64,000 nt of DNA from Acuticoccus yangtzensis (lineage in GTDB: Bacteria > Pseudomonadota > Alphaproteobacteria > Rhizobiales > Amorphaceae). The stretch is taken from contig NZ_MJUX01000001.1 in assembly GCF_001927245.1 (NCBI RefSeq), forward strand, positions 620,001 to 684,000. Direction: 5' to 3'. The translations under genes and the position numbers were made by a program. The notes below the pieces were generated by a model. That model had not been told where the DNA came from. It ran no database searches and was given only the letters and a program-made list of their open reading frames with translations. Positions within the stretch are counted from its first letter, which is position 1. Each line of letters begins with the position of its first letter. Below are positions 31,679-40,236 of the stretch, one piece after another.

Positions 31679-32632
31679 ATGCACCACCATCTCACGCGGC
31701 GCGGCTTCTGCCTGTGCTGCACCGCCGCCGCCGTCGCCGGCCGCGGCTGGCTCACGCCCGCCGAGGCGTGGGCGGAGGCGACCAGCATCGTCGACAGGAT
31801 GCGCTCCGCCGCCGCCGAAGCCGAAATCACCGTCCACCGGCTTCGCGGCAACGTCGCAGTGCTGGAAGGCTCCGGCGGAAACATCGCGGTTCTCACCGGG
31901 CCGGACGGCAAAGTGTTCGTCGACGCGGGCATTACGGCCACGCGGCCGCGCATCCAGGCGGCGGCGGACGGGCTCGGACCGGAGCCCATCACCCACCTCG
32001 TCAACACCCATTGGCACTTCGACCATGCCGACGGCAACGAGTGGCTCGCCGGAGAGGGCGCGGCGATCCTCGCCCACGCCAACACGGGCAAACACCTCGC
32101 CTCGGCCCAGCGGGTGGAGGACTGGAGCTTCGACTTCCCGCCCGCCCCGCCGGCCGCGATCCCTTCTGAAACCTTCACCGGCGACACCTCCCGCGCCCTG
32201 AACGGCACCATCCTGGCGCTGACGTCATACGCTCCGGCCCACACCGACAGCGATATCGCCGTGCGCTTCGTGGAGCCGGACATCCTTCACACCGGCGACA
32301 CCTACTGGAACGGCATCTACCCGTTCATCGACTATTCCACCGGCGGCAGCATCGACGGGATGATCGCCGCCGCCGATGCCAACCTCGCCGCCACGAGCGA
32401 GGCGACCATCGTCATCCCAGGCCACGGCAACCCGGTTTCCAACCGGGCCGAGCTCGCCGCCTTCCGCGAGATGCTGGTCGCCACGCGCGAGGCCGTCGCG
32501 GCGCTGAAGGCCGAGGGCCGCTCCCTTGCCGAGACCATCGCGGCGCGGCCGACCGCCCCCTTCGACGCGAAGTGGGGTCAGTTCGTCATCACCCCCGACT
32601 TCTACACGCGCCTCGTCTTCGAGGGCGTCTGA
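31679..32632 (+). CDS. Exported MBL-fold metallo-hydrolase, 317 aa
   Basis: Twin-arginine-like N-terminus (HLTRRGFCLCC followed by an Ala-rich stretch). The zinc-binding motif THWHFDHADG is intact; the later His/Asp ligands APAHTDSD and HTGDTYWN and GHGNPVS also. Probably periplasmic hydrolase of the quinoprotein-relay/MBL type. It precedes the nitrile hydratase-like genes by 18 bases to the next start and shares their transcription. Substrate unknown. Confidence 0.82.
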   Translation: MHHHLTRRGFCLCCTAAAVAGRGWLTPAEAWAEATSIVDRMRSAAAEAEITVHRLRGNVAVLEGSGGNIAVLTGPDGKVFVDAGITATRPRIQAAADGLGPEPITHLVNTHWHFDHADGNEWLAGEGAAILAHANTGKHLASAQRVEDWSFDFPPAPPAAIPSETFTGDTSRALNGTILALTSYAPAHTDSDIAVRFVEPDILHTGDTYWNGIYPFIDYSTGGSIDGMIAAADANLAATSEATIVIPGHGNPVSNRAELAAFREMLVATREAVAALKAEGRSLAETIAARPTAPFDAKWGQFVITPDFYTRLVFEGV

Positions 32633-32650
32633 GCCATGGAGGAACCCGAC

Positions 32651-32992
32651 ATGTCCGCCACTTCAACCGCCGGGAGGCTCCAGGGCGTCGTTTGGGCGCT
32701 GGATGAAGCCCCGGCGTTCGCGCCGGGCGACCCGGTGCGCATCCTGACGCGCACGCCGATCGGGCACTATCGCGTGCCGACATACCTGCGCGGCAAGTCC
32801 GGCACCGTCGAGGCGGTGATCGAGCCGGCCGGGCTCGACAATGAGCAGGAGGGGTTCGGCCGCAACGCCGGATCCAAGCGCCACTACTACCGCATCGCCA
32901 TCCCCCTCACCGAGATCTGGCCCGACTATGTCGGCTCGCCGCGCGACGGGCTCCGGATCGAAGTCTTCGAGACATGGCTGGAAAGGGTCTGA
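32651..32992 (+). CDS. Nitrile hydratase/thiocyanate hydrolase subunit, beta C-terminal half, 113 aa
   Basis: Corresponds to the C-terminal SH3-like part of nitrile hydratase beta: FAPGDPVRILTRTPIGHYRVP, YLRGKSGTVEAVI and HYYRIAIPLTEIWPDY. ATG 32651 is chosen because GGAGG lies eight bases upstream; an ATG at 32636 precedes that site. It is followed by the alpha subunit 2 bases later. In thiocyanate hydrolase and toyocamycin nitrile hydratase the beta protein is likewise split. Confidence 0.8.
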   Translation: MSATSTAGRLQGVVWALDEAPAFAPGDPVRILTRTPIGHYRVPTYLRGKSGTVEAVIEPAGLDNEQEGFGRNAGSKRHYYRIAIPLTEIWPDYVGSPRDGLRIEVFETWLERV

Positions 32993-32994
32993 GG

Positions 32995-33645
32995 ATGTCC
33001 GCCCACGAACATAACCACGAGCACGGCCACGACCATCCGCACGCCGAGATCACCGCCGAGGCGGCCGGATACTACGAGATCATGGAGACCGCCGTGCGCG
33101 AGCTCCTGGCCGAGAAGGGGCTGATCGGCCCGGCCGAGATCCGCAGGCAGATCGAGGTGCTGGATTCCCGGACGCCAGCGCTCGGCGCCAAGGTGGTGGC
33201 GCGCGCCTGGGTCGACCCTGGCTTCCGCGCGCGGCTCATCGCCGACGGACGTGCCGGGTGCGAAGAACTCGGCATCTCCTTCTACGACGACACGCAGCTC
33301 ATCGTGCTGGAGAACACGCAAGAGGTCCACAACCTCATCGTCTGCACGCTGTGCTCCTGCTACCCGCGCCCGGTGCTGGGCCTGCCGCCGGACTGGTACA
33401 AGGAAAAGCCCTACCGCGCCCGCGCCGTCATCGAGCCGCGCGCCGTGCTCGCCGAGTTCGGCACCACCATACCGGACGATGTGGAGATCCGCGTGTCGGA
33501 CTCCACCGCCATGGTCCGCTACCTCGTCCTGCCCCGTCGGCCGGAGGGCACCGAGGGGTGGAGCGAGGAGTCGCTCGCCGAACTCGTCACCCGCGACGCG
33601 ATGATCGGCGTCGTCCCCGCCACCCTGCCGGAGAGCGTGCAATGA
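32995..33645 (+). CDS. Cobalt-type nitrile hydratase/thiocyanate hydrolase alpha (catalytic) subunit, 216 aa
   Basis: The metal claw VCTLCSCYPRP has Thr in the second position, the signature of non-corrin cobalt enzymes (Ser in iron enzymes). A His-rich N-terminus (HEHNHEHGHDHPH, residues 4-16) could bind or deliver metal. The fold continues with WYKEKPYRARAVIEPRAVLAEFG. It hydrates a nitrile to amide or hydrolyses thiocyanate; sequence alone does not decide. ATG 32995 overlaps nothing and is close to a GGAAAGG. The stop overlaps the next start (ATGA). Confidence 0.85.
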   Translation: MSAHEHNHEHGHDHPHAEITAEAAGYYEIMETAVRELLAEKGLIGPAEIRRQIEVLDSRTPALGAKVVARAWVDPGFRARLIADGRAGCEELGISFYDDTQLIVLENTQEVHNLIVCTLCSCYPRPVLGLPPDWYKEKPYRARAVIEPRAVLAEFGTTIPDDVEIRVSDSTAMVRYLVLPRRPEGTEGWSEESLAELVTRDAMIGVVPATLPESVQ

Positions 33646-33980
33646 ACGACAGCGCCCACCTCGTGAAGAAGCTTCCCAACGATATCGGCGGCGTCGAGGC
33701 CGGCCCGATCGTCATGGCGGAGCACACGCTGCTGCCGTGGGAGAAGCGCTGTCACGCGCTCGCCGACTTGCTCGACTTCAAGAAGATCATCAACACCGAG
33801 GAGAAGCGCCGCGGCGTGGAGGCCCTCGGCGCGACGGTGATCGGCAGCCTTTCCTACTACGAGCGCTGGATCGTCGCCTTCGGCAACATCCTGTTCCAGA
33901 AGGGCATACTTACGCCGGAGGAACTCGCCCGCAAGATGGACGAGGTGGAGGCGCGGCACGCCGGAGCGGGCGAGGTGTGA
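33642..33980 (+). CDS. Nitrile hydratase/thiocyanate hydrolase subunit, beta N-terminal half, 112 aa
   Basis: Corresponds to the N-terminal helical half of nitrile hydratase beta: NDIGGVEAGPI, LPWEKRCHALADLLDF and YYERWIVAFGNILFQKG. Its place after alpha, with the C-terminal half before alpha, is a permuted order. Together the three genes should make a heterotrimeric unit. Stop overlaps the GTG of the channel gene. Confidence 0.8.
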   Translation: MNDSAHLVKKLPNDIGGVEAGPIVMAEHTLLPWEKRCHALADLLDFKKIINTEEKRRGVEALGATVIGSLSYYERWIVAFGNILFQKGILTPEELARKMDEVEARHAGAGEV

Positions 33981-34675
33981 CCCCCGCCTGCTTCTTCGAG
34001 AACGACCCGAGCCGCGCCCTGTGGCGGCGCGCGGGGGCGGAGGGCGTCGGCACCGCTCTCCTGCTGGCGGCGGCCGTCGGCGGAGGCCTCGCCGCCGAGC
34101 GAAGCGGGGCCGCACCCACCATCGCGGCGCTGATGATCGCGGCGTCCATCACGGGCGCGCTGGTCGGGCTCATCGTGGCGCTTGGGCCGGTCTCGGGCGG
34201 TCACTTCAACCCGCTCATCTCGGCGGTGCAGTGGCTGGCGGGCGAGCGCACCGGGCGCTGCGCGGCAGCCTACGTGGCGGCACAGGTGGTCGGTGGGCTC
34301 GTCGGCGCCGTGCTCGCCGGGGCGCTGGCGCCGTTCGCGACGGGACCGGCGACCGCGGGGTCCCTGCAGTTCGGCGCCAGTGAAGCGCTGGCGGCGTTCG
34401 CGCTGATGCTGGTCGTGTTCGCGGTTGCGCGCGGAGCGCCCCGCTCGGCCGGTCCGTTCGCCGTCGGGGCCTGGCTCTTCGCGGCGATCCTGGCCTTCCC
34501 GTCCGGATCGCTCGCCAACCCGGCCGTTGCCATCGCGGCCACGGTGGCGGCTGGCCCTCTGTCGCTCACGCCGGGCGCGGCCCTCGCTGCGGTCGCGGCA
34601 GAGGTGCTCGGCGGGCTCGCCGCGCTGGGCGTCATCGCGTCTCTGCGCGTGCGGCGCGCAATGGTGCGGCCATGA
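33977..34675 (+). CDS. Aquaporin/MIP-family channel, 232 aa
   Basis: Six hydrophobic helices with two half-helix motifs: GGHFNPLIS (NPL in place of NPA) and SLANPAVAIA. The Arg that normally follows the second NPA (selectivity filter) is Val. This should widen the pore and allow solutes other than water. GTG start overlaps the stop of the beta-half gene (GTGA). Location in the hydratase operon suggests import of substrate or export of product (ammonia, amide, cyanate-like solutes). Confidence 0.82.
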   Translation: MTPACFFENDPSRALWRRAGAEGVGTALLLAAAVGGGLAAERSGAAPTIAALMIAASITGALVGLIVALGPVSGGHFNPLISAVQWLAGERTGRCAAAYVAAQVVGGLVGAVLAGALAPFATGPATAGSLQFGASEALAAFALMLVVFAVARGAPRSAGPFAVGAWLFAAILAFPSGSLANPAVAIAATVAAGPLSLTPGAALAAVAAEVLGGLAALGVIASLRVRRAMVRP

Positions 34676-35085
34676 CGCTCCTGTGGTCGACGAGCGCGTT
34701 CGGGCAGCAGGAGACCGTCCGGCGCCTTCTCGCGGCTGTGGCGGCGCGAGGAATGACCGTGTTCGCCCGGTTCGACCACGCGGCTGCGGCCCGCACGGCG
34801 GGCCTCTCCTTGCGCCCGACTGAGGTTGTGGTGTTCGGCGACCCGCACGCGGGAACGCCGCTGATGCAAGCGGCACCGACCCTCGCGCTGGAGCTTCCGC
34901 TGCGCATTCTCGTTCTCGAGCGGGACGATGGGACGACGACGCTCGTCGCGGAGGATCCTGCCGCGGCTGCGGCCCGGCACGGCACGCCCACGGCGCTCGC
35001 CCCTGTGCTGGCGCGGATGACGACGGTGATCGAAGCCGTCATGGCGGATGCCGGCGAATCAGCGCGGCTCGATGGATCCAAGTAA
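34672..35085 (+). CDS. DUF302 protein, 137 aa
   Basis: DUF302 fold: EVVVFGDPHAGTPLMQAAPTLALELPLRIL is the diagnostic segment (given here in part: VVFGDPHAGTPLM). Reported family members bind small ligands or metals in some proteins, but the role is unknown. Overlaps the channel stop (ATGA), so it closes the operon. Intergenic 35086-35153 contains an AT-rich TATAGAT that may be the next promoter. Confidence 0.78.
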   Translation: MTLLWSTSAFGQQETVRRLLAAVAARGMTVFARFDHAAAARTAGLSLRPTEVVVFGDPHAGTPLMQAAPTLALELPLRILVLERDDGTTTLVAEDPAAAAARHGTPTALAPVLARMTTVIEAVMADAGESARLDGSK

Positions 35086-35153
35086 AATCAAAGTATAGAT
35101 TTCAAATCTTGTCGTGAGGCTCAATATTCGTCACACCCAAAGCGAGACGACAT

Positions 35154-36272
35154 ATGCTTCCGACATTTCGATCCACACCGTTCGCTCGCGACACGACCGT
35201 CCGATCGGTCACCGTCCGCGCCGTCTCCGTCCCGCTCCGCCGACCGGTAATTGCGGACATCGGCCGGTTCGACGAGTGGCCGCTGGTCCTCGTCGACGTC
35301 GAGACCGACGATGCCATCGGCAACGCTTACGTCGCCCCCTACCGCGGCCGGTCCGTTCCCGCCCTCGTCGCGACCATCCGCGATCTTGGCGAGGACGTGA
35401 CCGGCGCCCCGCTCGCCCCGGTCGACTTCGCCGCCCGGGCCGCGAAGGCGCTGAATGTCGCAGGAACGGCAGGCGTCACCATGGATGCCATCGCGGCACT
35501 CGACATGGCGCTGTGGGACGCGCGGGCCAAGGCTGCCGGGATGCCGCTGGCGGTCCTTCTCGGCGGGTCTGTCGGCCCGGTCCGCGCCTATAACTCCAAC
35601 GGCCTGTGGCGACACGAGGCGGCGACTTTGGGTGCGGAAGCGCGGGATCTCATGGCGGAAGGCGGCTTCGATACGCTCAAGCTGCGCCTTGGCAACGCGC
35701 GCCTCGCAGACGACCTCGCCGCCATCAACACCGTGCGCGAAGCGGTCGGCGATATCGACCTGATGGTCGACTTCAATCAGGCGCTCGGCCTGGGCGATGC
35801 CATCCGCCGCTGCCACGCCCTCGACGATCTCGGCCTCTATTGGTTCGAGGAGCCCATCGCCTACGACAACCTTGCCGGATACGCGCTGCTTGCTGCCAAG
35901 CTGCGAACACCGCTCCAGCTTGGCGAAAACTTCTACGGCCCGCGTGACCTCGCGACCGTCATCGCCGGCGGGGGCATCGCCTACGCGATGGGCGACCTCA
36001 TGCGCATCGGCGGCGTGACCGGCTGGCTGCGCACCGCCGCCGTTGCAGGTGCGGCCGGCGTGCAGTTCTCCAACCACCTCTATCCGGAAATCGCCGCGCA
36101 CCTCCTGCGCGTCACCCCTTCGTCCCACTGGCTCGAGTGGGTCGACTGGGCGCTTCCCATCCTCGCCGACCCGGTGCTGCCCGTGGACGGCCACCTCACC
36201 GCGCCGGACCGCCCCGGCATCGGCCTCGTCTGGGACGAGGCCGCGATCACTCGCCTCGCGGTCCGCGTCTGA
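35154..36272 (+). CDS. Mandelate racemase/enolase superfamily enzyme, 372 aa
   Basis: Acid/base enzyme of the MR subgroup. Metal ligands Asp, Glu and Glu are in MVDFNQ, YWFEEP and LGENFYG; the His/Asp dyad is in MGDLMRIGG and FSNHLYPE; the later Glu is in HWLEWVDW. The usual K-x-K is K-L-R (TLKLRLG), so the S-specific base is Arg. It may act as a racemase with altered chemistry or as an acid-sugar dehydratase. Context with benzoylformate decarboxylase- and aldehyde dehydrogenase-like genes argues for mandelate-like substrates. Confidence 0.8.
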   Translation: MLPTFRSTPFARDTTVRSVTVRAVSVPLRRPVIADIGRFDEWPLVLVDVETDDAIGNAYVAPYRGRSVPALVATIRDLGEDVTGAPLAPVDFAARAAKALNVAGTAGVTMDAIAALDMALWDARAKAAGMPLAVLLGGSVGPVRAYNSNGLWRHEAATLGAEARDLMAEGGFDTLKLRLGNARLADDLAAINTVREAVGDIDLMVDFNQALGLGDAIRRCHALDDLGLYWFEEPIAYDNLAGYALLAAKLRTPLQLGENFYGPRDLATVIAGGGIAYAMGDLMRIGGVTGWLRTAAVAGAAGVQFSNHLYPEIAAHLLRVTPSSHWLEWVDWALPILADPVLPVDGHLTAPDRPGIGLVWDEAAITRLAVRV

Positions 36273-36294
36273 CCGCACACCCAAGGACTTCGCC

Positions 36295-37701
36295 ATGGCC
36301 TACCAGACCATCAACCCCGCCACGGGGACGGTCGAGATGCGCTTCGACACCATCTCCGACGCCGCCCTCGACGACGCCCTCAACACCGCCCGCACCGCGT
36401 TCGAGAGCGACTGGCGCCGCCGTTCGATCGACGAGCGCGCGACGATCGTGCGCCGCGCTGCCGCGCTGATGCGCGAGGAGGCGCCCCGCCTCGCCGCGCT
36501 GGTGGTGCGCGAGATGGGCAAGCTTTTGGCGCAAGCGGAAGGAGAGGTCGCGCTGTCGGCCTCGATCCTCGACTACTACGCCGACCATGCCGCGCACTAC
36601 CTGAAGCCCGAGCGGATCGACGAGCACGAGGGGGCGAACGTCCACCGCCTGCCGATCGGCGTCATCCTCGGCGTCGAGCCGTGGAATTTTCCGTACTACC
36701 AGCTCGCCCGTGTCGCCGGCCCGCAGCTCATGGTCGGCAACGTGCTGATGGTGAAGCACGCCGGGTCGGTGCCACAGTGCGCCGCCGCGTTCGAGGACGT
36801 GATGCGCCGGGCCGGAGCGCCGGACGGCGTCTATACCAACATCTACGCCTCCACCGACCAGGTCGCCCGGCTGATCGAGGATCCGCGCATTGCGGGCGTG
36901 ACCGTCACCGGGTCGGAGCGCGCCGGGGCTGCCGTTGCCGCGCAGGCCGGAAAGAACCTCAAGAAGTCCGTGATGGAGTTGGGCGGCTCCGATCCGCTGA
37001 TCGTCCTGCCGGACGCCCCGTTCGGGGCGACGCTCGACAACATCATGTGGGGCCGGATGAACAACACCGGCCAGAGCTGCGTCGCCTCCAAGCGCATCAT
37101 CGTGGTGGGCGCGGAGCGGGCGGCCGCGTTCCTCGACGCAATTGTTAAGCGGATGGCCGCACTCGTCCCCGGCGACCCGATGGACGCCGCGACGACACTC
37201 GGCCCCCTCTCGTCCGAGGACGCGGTGGAGCACATCCTCGACCAGATCCGCCGTGCCGAGGCGGCCGGCGCGGTCGTCCGTCTCGGCGGCCACCGGCTCA
37301 ACCGGCCGGGCTTCTACGTGGAAGCGACGGTGCTGACCGACATCGACGAGTCTAATCCGATCTATCGCGAGGAGCTGTTCGGCCCGGTCATCTCCTTCTA
37401 CGCCGCGGCGGACGAGGCCGAGGCGCTGAAGATCGCCAACGCGGTCCCGTTCGGCCTCGGCGGCTCGGTCTTCACCGCGGATCTGGAACGGGGCGAACAG
37501 GTGGCGCTCGCCATCGAGAGCGGCATGGCCTTCGTCAACAACCCGACCTGGACGGCGCCCGAGCTGCCCTTCGGCGGGACCAAGAACTCCGGCTACGGTC
37601 GCGAGCTGTCGGAACTCGGCTTCGGCGAGTTCGTCAACGCCAAGCTGATCGCCGTCTCCCCAGTGGGCGCGCCGCCCCCCGGCGTGGCGCAGGCCGGTTG
37701 A
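36295..37701 (+). CDS. NAD(P)-dependent aldehyde dehydrogenase, 468 aa
   Basis: Full-length ALDH. VEPWNFPYYQLARVAGP, MELGGSDPLIV (Glu) and NTGQSCVASKRI (catalytic Cys) are intact. In the mandelate pathway this step oxidises benzaldehyde to benzoate (MdlD-like), and the next gene produces the aldehyde. Succinate-semialdehyde-type members look similar, so the substrate is inferred from context. Starts 22 bases after the racemase-like gene. Confidence 0.82.
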   Translation: MAYQTINPATGTVEMRFDTISDAALDDALNTARTAFESDWRRRSIDERATIVRRAAALMREEAPRLAALVVREMGKLLAQAEGEVALSASILDYYADHAAHYLKPERIDEHEGANVHRLPIGVILGVEPWNFPYYQLARVAGPQLMVGNVLMVKHAGSVPQCAAAFEDVMRRAGAPDGVYTNIYASTDQVARLIEDPRIAGVTVTGSERAGAAVAAQAGKNLKKSVMELGGSDPLIVLPDAPFGATLDNIMWGRMNNTGQSCVASKRIIVVGAERAAAFLDAIVKRMAALVPGDPMDAATTLGPLSSEDAVEHILDQIRRAEAAGAVVRLGGHRLNRPGFYVEATVLTDIDESNPIYREELFGPVISFYAAADEAEALKIANAVPFGLGGSVFTADLERGEQVALAIESGMAFVNNPTWTAPELPFGGTKNSGYGRELSELGFGEFVNAKLIAVSPVGAPPPGVAQAG

Positions 37702-37711
37702 GGGCGCAGCG

Positions 37712-39310
37712 ATGACCACCGTTCGCGAGGCCTTCTACACCGTCTGCCGCGAGCTCGGCATGACGACGATCTTCGGCAACCCGGGTTCGACCGAAGAGAC
37801 GATGTTGACCGACTTCCCGGCCGACTTCCGCTATGTGCTCGCACTGCAGGAGGCGCCGGCAGTCGCGATGGCGGACGCCTACGCGCAGGCGACCCGCCGC
37901 CCGGCGCTCGTCAACCTGCACACCGCCGCCGGCATGGGGAACGCGCTGGGTAACATCGAGTCCGCGTTCCTCAACAAGGTGCCGCTCGTCATCACCGCCG
38001 GTCAGCAGACCCGCGAGATGCTGCTCTTGGAGCCGTATCTTACCAACACCGCGCCGCACCTGATCGCGGCGCCGTTCGTGAAGTGGGCCTACGAGCCGGC
38101 GCGCGCGGCCGACGTGCCGGCCGCGCTCATGCGCGCCTTCGCCGCGGCGATCCAGCCGCCGGCCGGCCCGGTGTTCCTGTCGATCCCGATGGACGACTTC
38201 GAGGCCGACTGCGGGCGCCTGCCCGAAATCCGCACGGTGAGCCGGCGGCTGGGGACTGACAGCGATCTCCTCGCGCCCGTCGCCGAGGCGCTGGCGACGG
38301 CGAGGAACCCGGTGCTCATCATCGGCGGCGCGGTGGACCAGGGCGGCGGCTGGGACGATGCCGTCCGCCTCGCCGAGACGGCACACGCCCCGGTCCTCGC
38401 CGCGCCCTACGAGGGCCGCCCCGGCTTTCCCGAGACGCACCCGCTGTTCATGGGCTCCGCCATCGGCGCCATCGGTCCCCTCGCCGAGCAGCTCGCGCCC
38501 TACGACGTGGTCGTCGTCATCGGAGCGCCGGTGTTCCGGTACTATCCTTACGTCCCCGGCGCGTTTCTACCTGCTGGAACGCGCCTCTTTCACATCAGCG
38601 ACGACCCGGCCGAGACGGCGCGTGCGCCGGTGGGCACCGCCATCCTCGCAGACCCGGCGCGGGCCTGCGCCATCCTCGCCGCGGACCTCGCGCCGACGAC
38701 CCGCCCGCTCCCCGCGCCGCGTCCTGCCGCCCCCGCGCCGGAGGACTGCAACGGCGCGTTGACGCCCGACGCGCTCTACGACCGCATCGAGAAGGTGCGG
38801 CCGAGGGACTCGGTGATCGTGCAGGAATCGATGTCGAGCCTGAAGGCTCTGCGCCGGCGCATTCCCATCGAAACGCCGGGGTCGTTCTACTCGATGTCGA
38901 GCGGCGTGCTCGGCTACGGCCTGCCCGCCGCGGTTGGCGCGGCGCTCGCAGAGCGTGACAACGGCACCCGTCGCAAGGTGATCGCGATCATCGGCGACGG
39001 CGCCGCGAACTACGTCATCCAGGCCCTGTGGACGGCGCGGCAGCAGAAGCTCGACATCCTCTACGTCATCGTTCGCAACGGCGCCTACAACATCCTGAAG
39101 GCGTTCGCGAACCTGCTCGAGACGCCCGGCGTCCCCGGCCTGAACCTGCCGGACCTCGACTTCGTCTCTCTCGCCACCGGTTACGGCTGCGCGGCCGCCC
39201 GCGTGACGAAACCGGCCGACCTCGACGACGCGCTGGCGACCGCCATGGGCCGACCGGGACCGTTCGTCCTCGAGGTGGTCGTCGACGCCACGGTTCCCGC
39301 CCTGATCTGA
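37712..39310 (+). CDS. Benzoylformate decarboxylase-like ThDP enzyme, 532 aa
   Basis: Close to P. putida benzoylformate decarboxylase in sequence pattern: FGNPGSTEE (Ser26), QEAPAVA (Glu47), NLHTAAGMGNALG (His70), and the ThDP motif GDGAANYVIQALW. The second active-site His (His281, in FRYHQYDPG) is Tyr here (FRYYPYVPG), and the pocket residues after RNGAYN also differ. It is probably a 2-oxoacid decarboxylase with changed kinetics or substrate. Ten bases separate it from the dehydrogenase. Confidence 0.8.
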   Translation: MTTVREAFYTVCRELGMTTIFGNPGSTEETMLTDFPADFRYVLALQEAPAVAMADAYAQATRRPALVNLHTAAGMGNALGNIESAFLNKVPLVITAGQQTREMLLLEPYLTNTAPHLIAAPFVKWAYEPARAADVPAALMRAFAAAIQPPAGPVFLSIPMDDFEADCGRLPEIRTVSRRLGTDSDLLAPVAEALATARNPVLIIGGAVDQGGGWDDAVRLAETAHAPVLAAPYEGRPGFPETHPLFMGSAIGAIGPLAEQLAPYDVVVVIGAPVFRYYPYVPGAFLPAGTRLFHISDDPAETARAPVGTAILADPARACAILAADLAPTTRPLPAPRPAAPAPEDCNGALTPDALYDRIEKVRPRDSVIVQESMSSLKALRRRIPIETPGSFYSMSSGVLGYGLPAAVGAALAERDNGTRRKVIAIIGDGAANYVIQALWTARQQKLDILYVIVRNGAYNILKAFANLLETPGVPGLNLPDLDFVSLATGYGCAAARVTKPADLDDALATAMGRPGPFVLEVVVDATVPALI

Positions 39311-39361
39311 CCCGCTCGCGGGTCCTGCCGATATCCCCGAAACTCTTCAGGAAACGCATCC

Positions 39362-40036
39362 ATGCACATCGAACCCGGCGTCGTGACTGGCGCCAAGCTC
39401 ATCCTGTCCTGCGCCACCGCGGCTGTCGCCGGCGGCGCCCTCACCGCGGCGACCCTGCGCCAGATCCGCCACGAGGGCGCCGCCTCGCTCCTCGCGCGCA
39501 GCGTGGTGGCGACAATCGCGGTGTTCGCGTTCTTCGAGGTGCTGCCGCACTGGCCGGTCGGCGTGTCCGAGGTACACCTCATCCTCGGCTCCACGCTGTT
39601 CCTGATCCTCGGCCGCGCGCCGGCAGCGATCGGGCTGGCCGCCGGACTTCTCGTCCAGGGCCTCGTCTTCGCCCCGTTCGACCTGCCGCAATACGGCATG
39701 AACGTGACCACCCTTCTGTTGCCGCTGTTCGCAATGGCCGCGGTCGCGGATCGGATCATCCCGGCGAACACTCCTTACGCACAGCTGGAGTACCGCGACG
39801 TCCTCGCGCTCGCGCTCGTCTACCAGGGCGGTGTCGTCGCGTGGGTGGCGTTCTGGGCTCTCTACGGTCACGGCTTCACCGCCGATACGATGTTCGGCAT
39901 CGCTTCGTTCGGGACGGCGTACGTCGCCGTCGTTGCGCTGGAACCCCTCGTAGACCTCGCGGTCCTCTTTGCGGTCAAGGCGACGGCCGGACCACGCCGC
40001 AGCGGTATTGTCGCCCCGCGGGTCCTTGCTGCGTGA
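39362..40036 (+). CDS. CbiM-type cobalt (ECF) transporter permease, 224 aa
   Basis: MHIEPGVVTGAKLILSCATAA is the conserved N-terminus (His/Glu near the first residue bind metal) of CbiM-like permeases, with six or seven helices. CbiN/Q/O partners are not in the window. It follows the decarboxylase gene by 51 bases; the nitrile hydratase nearby uses cobalt, so it may supply this metal. No cobalamin riboswitch seen upstream. Confidence 0.75.
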   Translation: MHIEPGVVTGAKLILSCATAAVAGGALTAATLRQIRHEGAASLLARSVVATIAVFAFFEVLPHWPVGVSEVHLILGSTLFLILGRAPAAIGLAAGLLVQGLVFAPFDLPQYGMNVTTLLLPLFAMAAVADRIIPANTPYAQLEYRDVLALALVYQGGVVAWVAFWALYGHGFTADTMFGIASFGTAYVAVVALEPLVDLAVLFAVKATAGPRRSGIVAPRVLAA

Positions 40037-40043
40037 AGACATG

Positions 40044-40065
40044 CGGGACCCTTCGAAGGGTCCCG
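40044..40065. terminator. Hairpin after the cobalt permease gene
   Basis: CGGGACCCTT / AAGGGTCCCG, perfect 10-bp stem with a 2-base loop, 7 bases after the stop. No T tract. Confidence 0.55.
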
Positions 40066-40094
40066 AGCAACCCGTTCTTCGAGAAGAGACGACA

Positions 40095-40236
40095 ATGACC
40101 AACGTGGCCCTTGTGGCAGGCGTCGGCGGTATCATCGGCGACGCCTCTCCCCCGCCATATGCCCGGCGGATTGGTCTCGACCGCATGTCCCACGCTCGCC
40201 GACGACCCCGCCCGCCGCCACCGCTCACCCGCGTCG
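40095..40236 (+). pseudogene. Possible N-terminal remnant of an SDR
   Basis: ATG 40095 opens MTNVALVAGVGGIIGDA, the Rossmann start of NAD-dependent epimerase-type SDRs, then degenerates into Arg/Pro-rich sequence that runs into the convergent cheR end. Only about 17 residues are recognisable, so this is a weak call. Confidence 0.35.

Noticed and set aside
39310-39361. Cobalamin riboswitch before the cobalt permease
   Set aside because: Only 51 bases are available and no B12-box-like sequence was seen.
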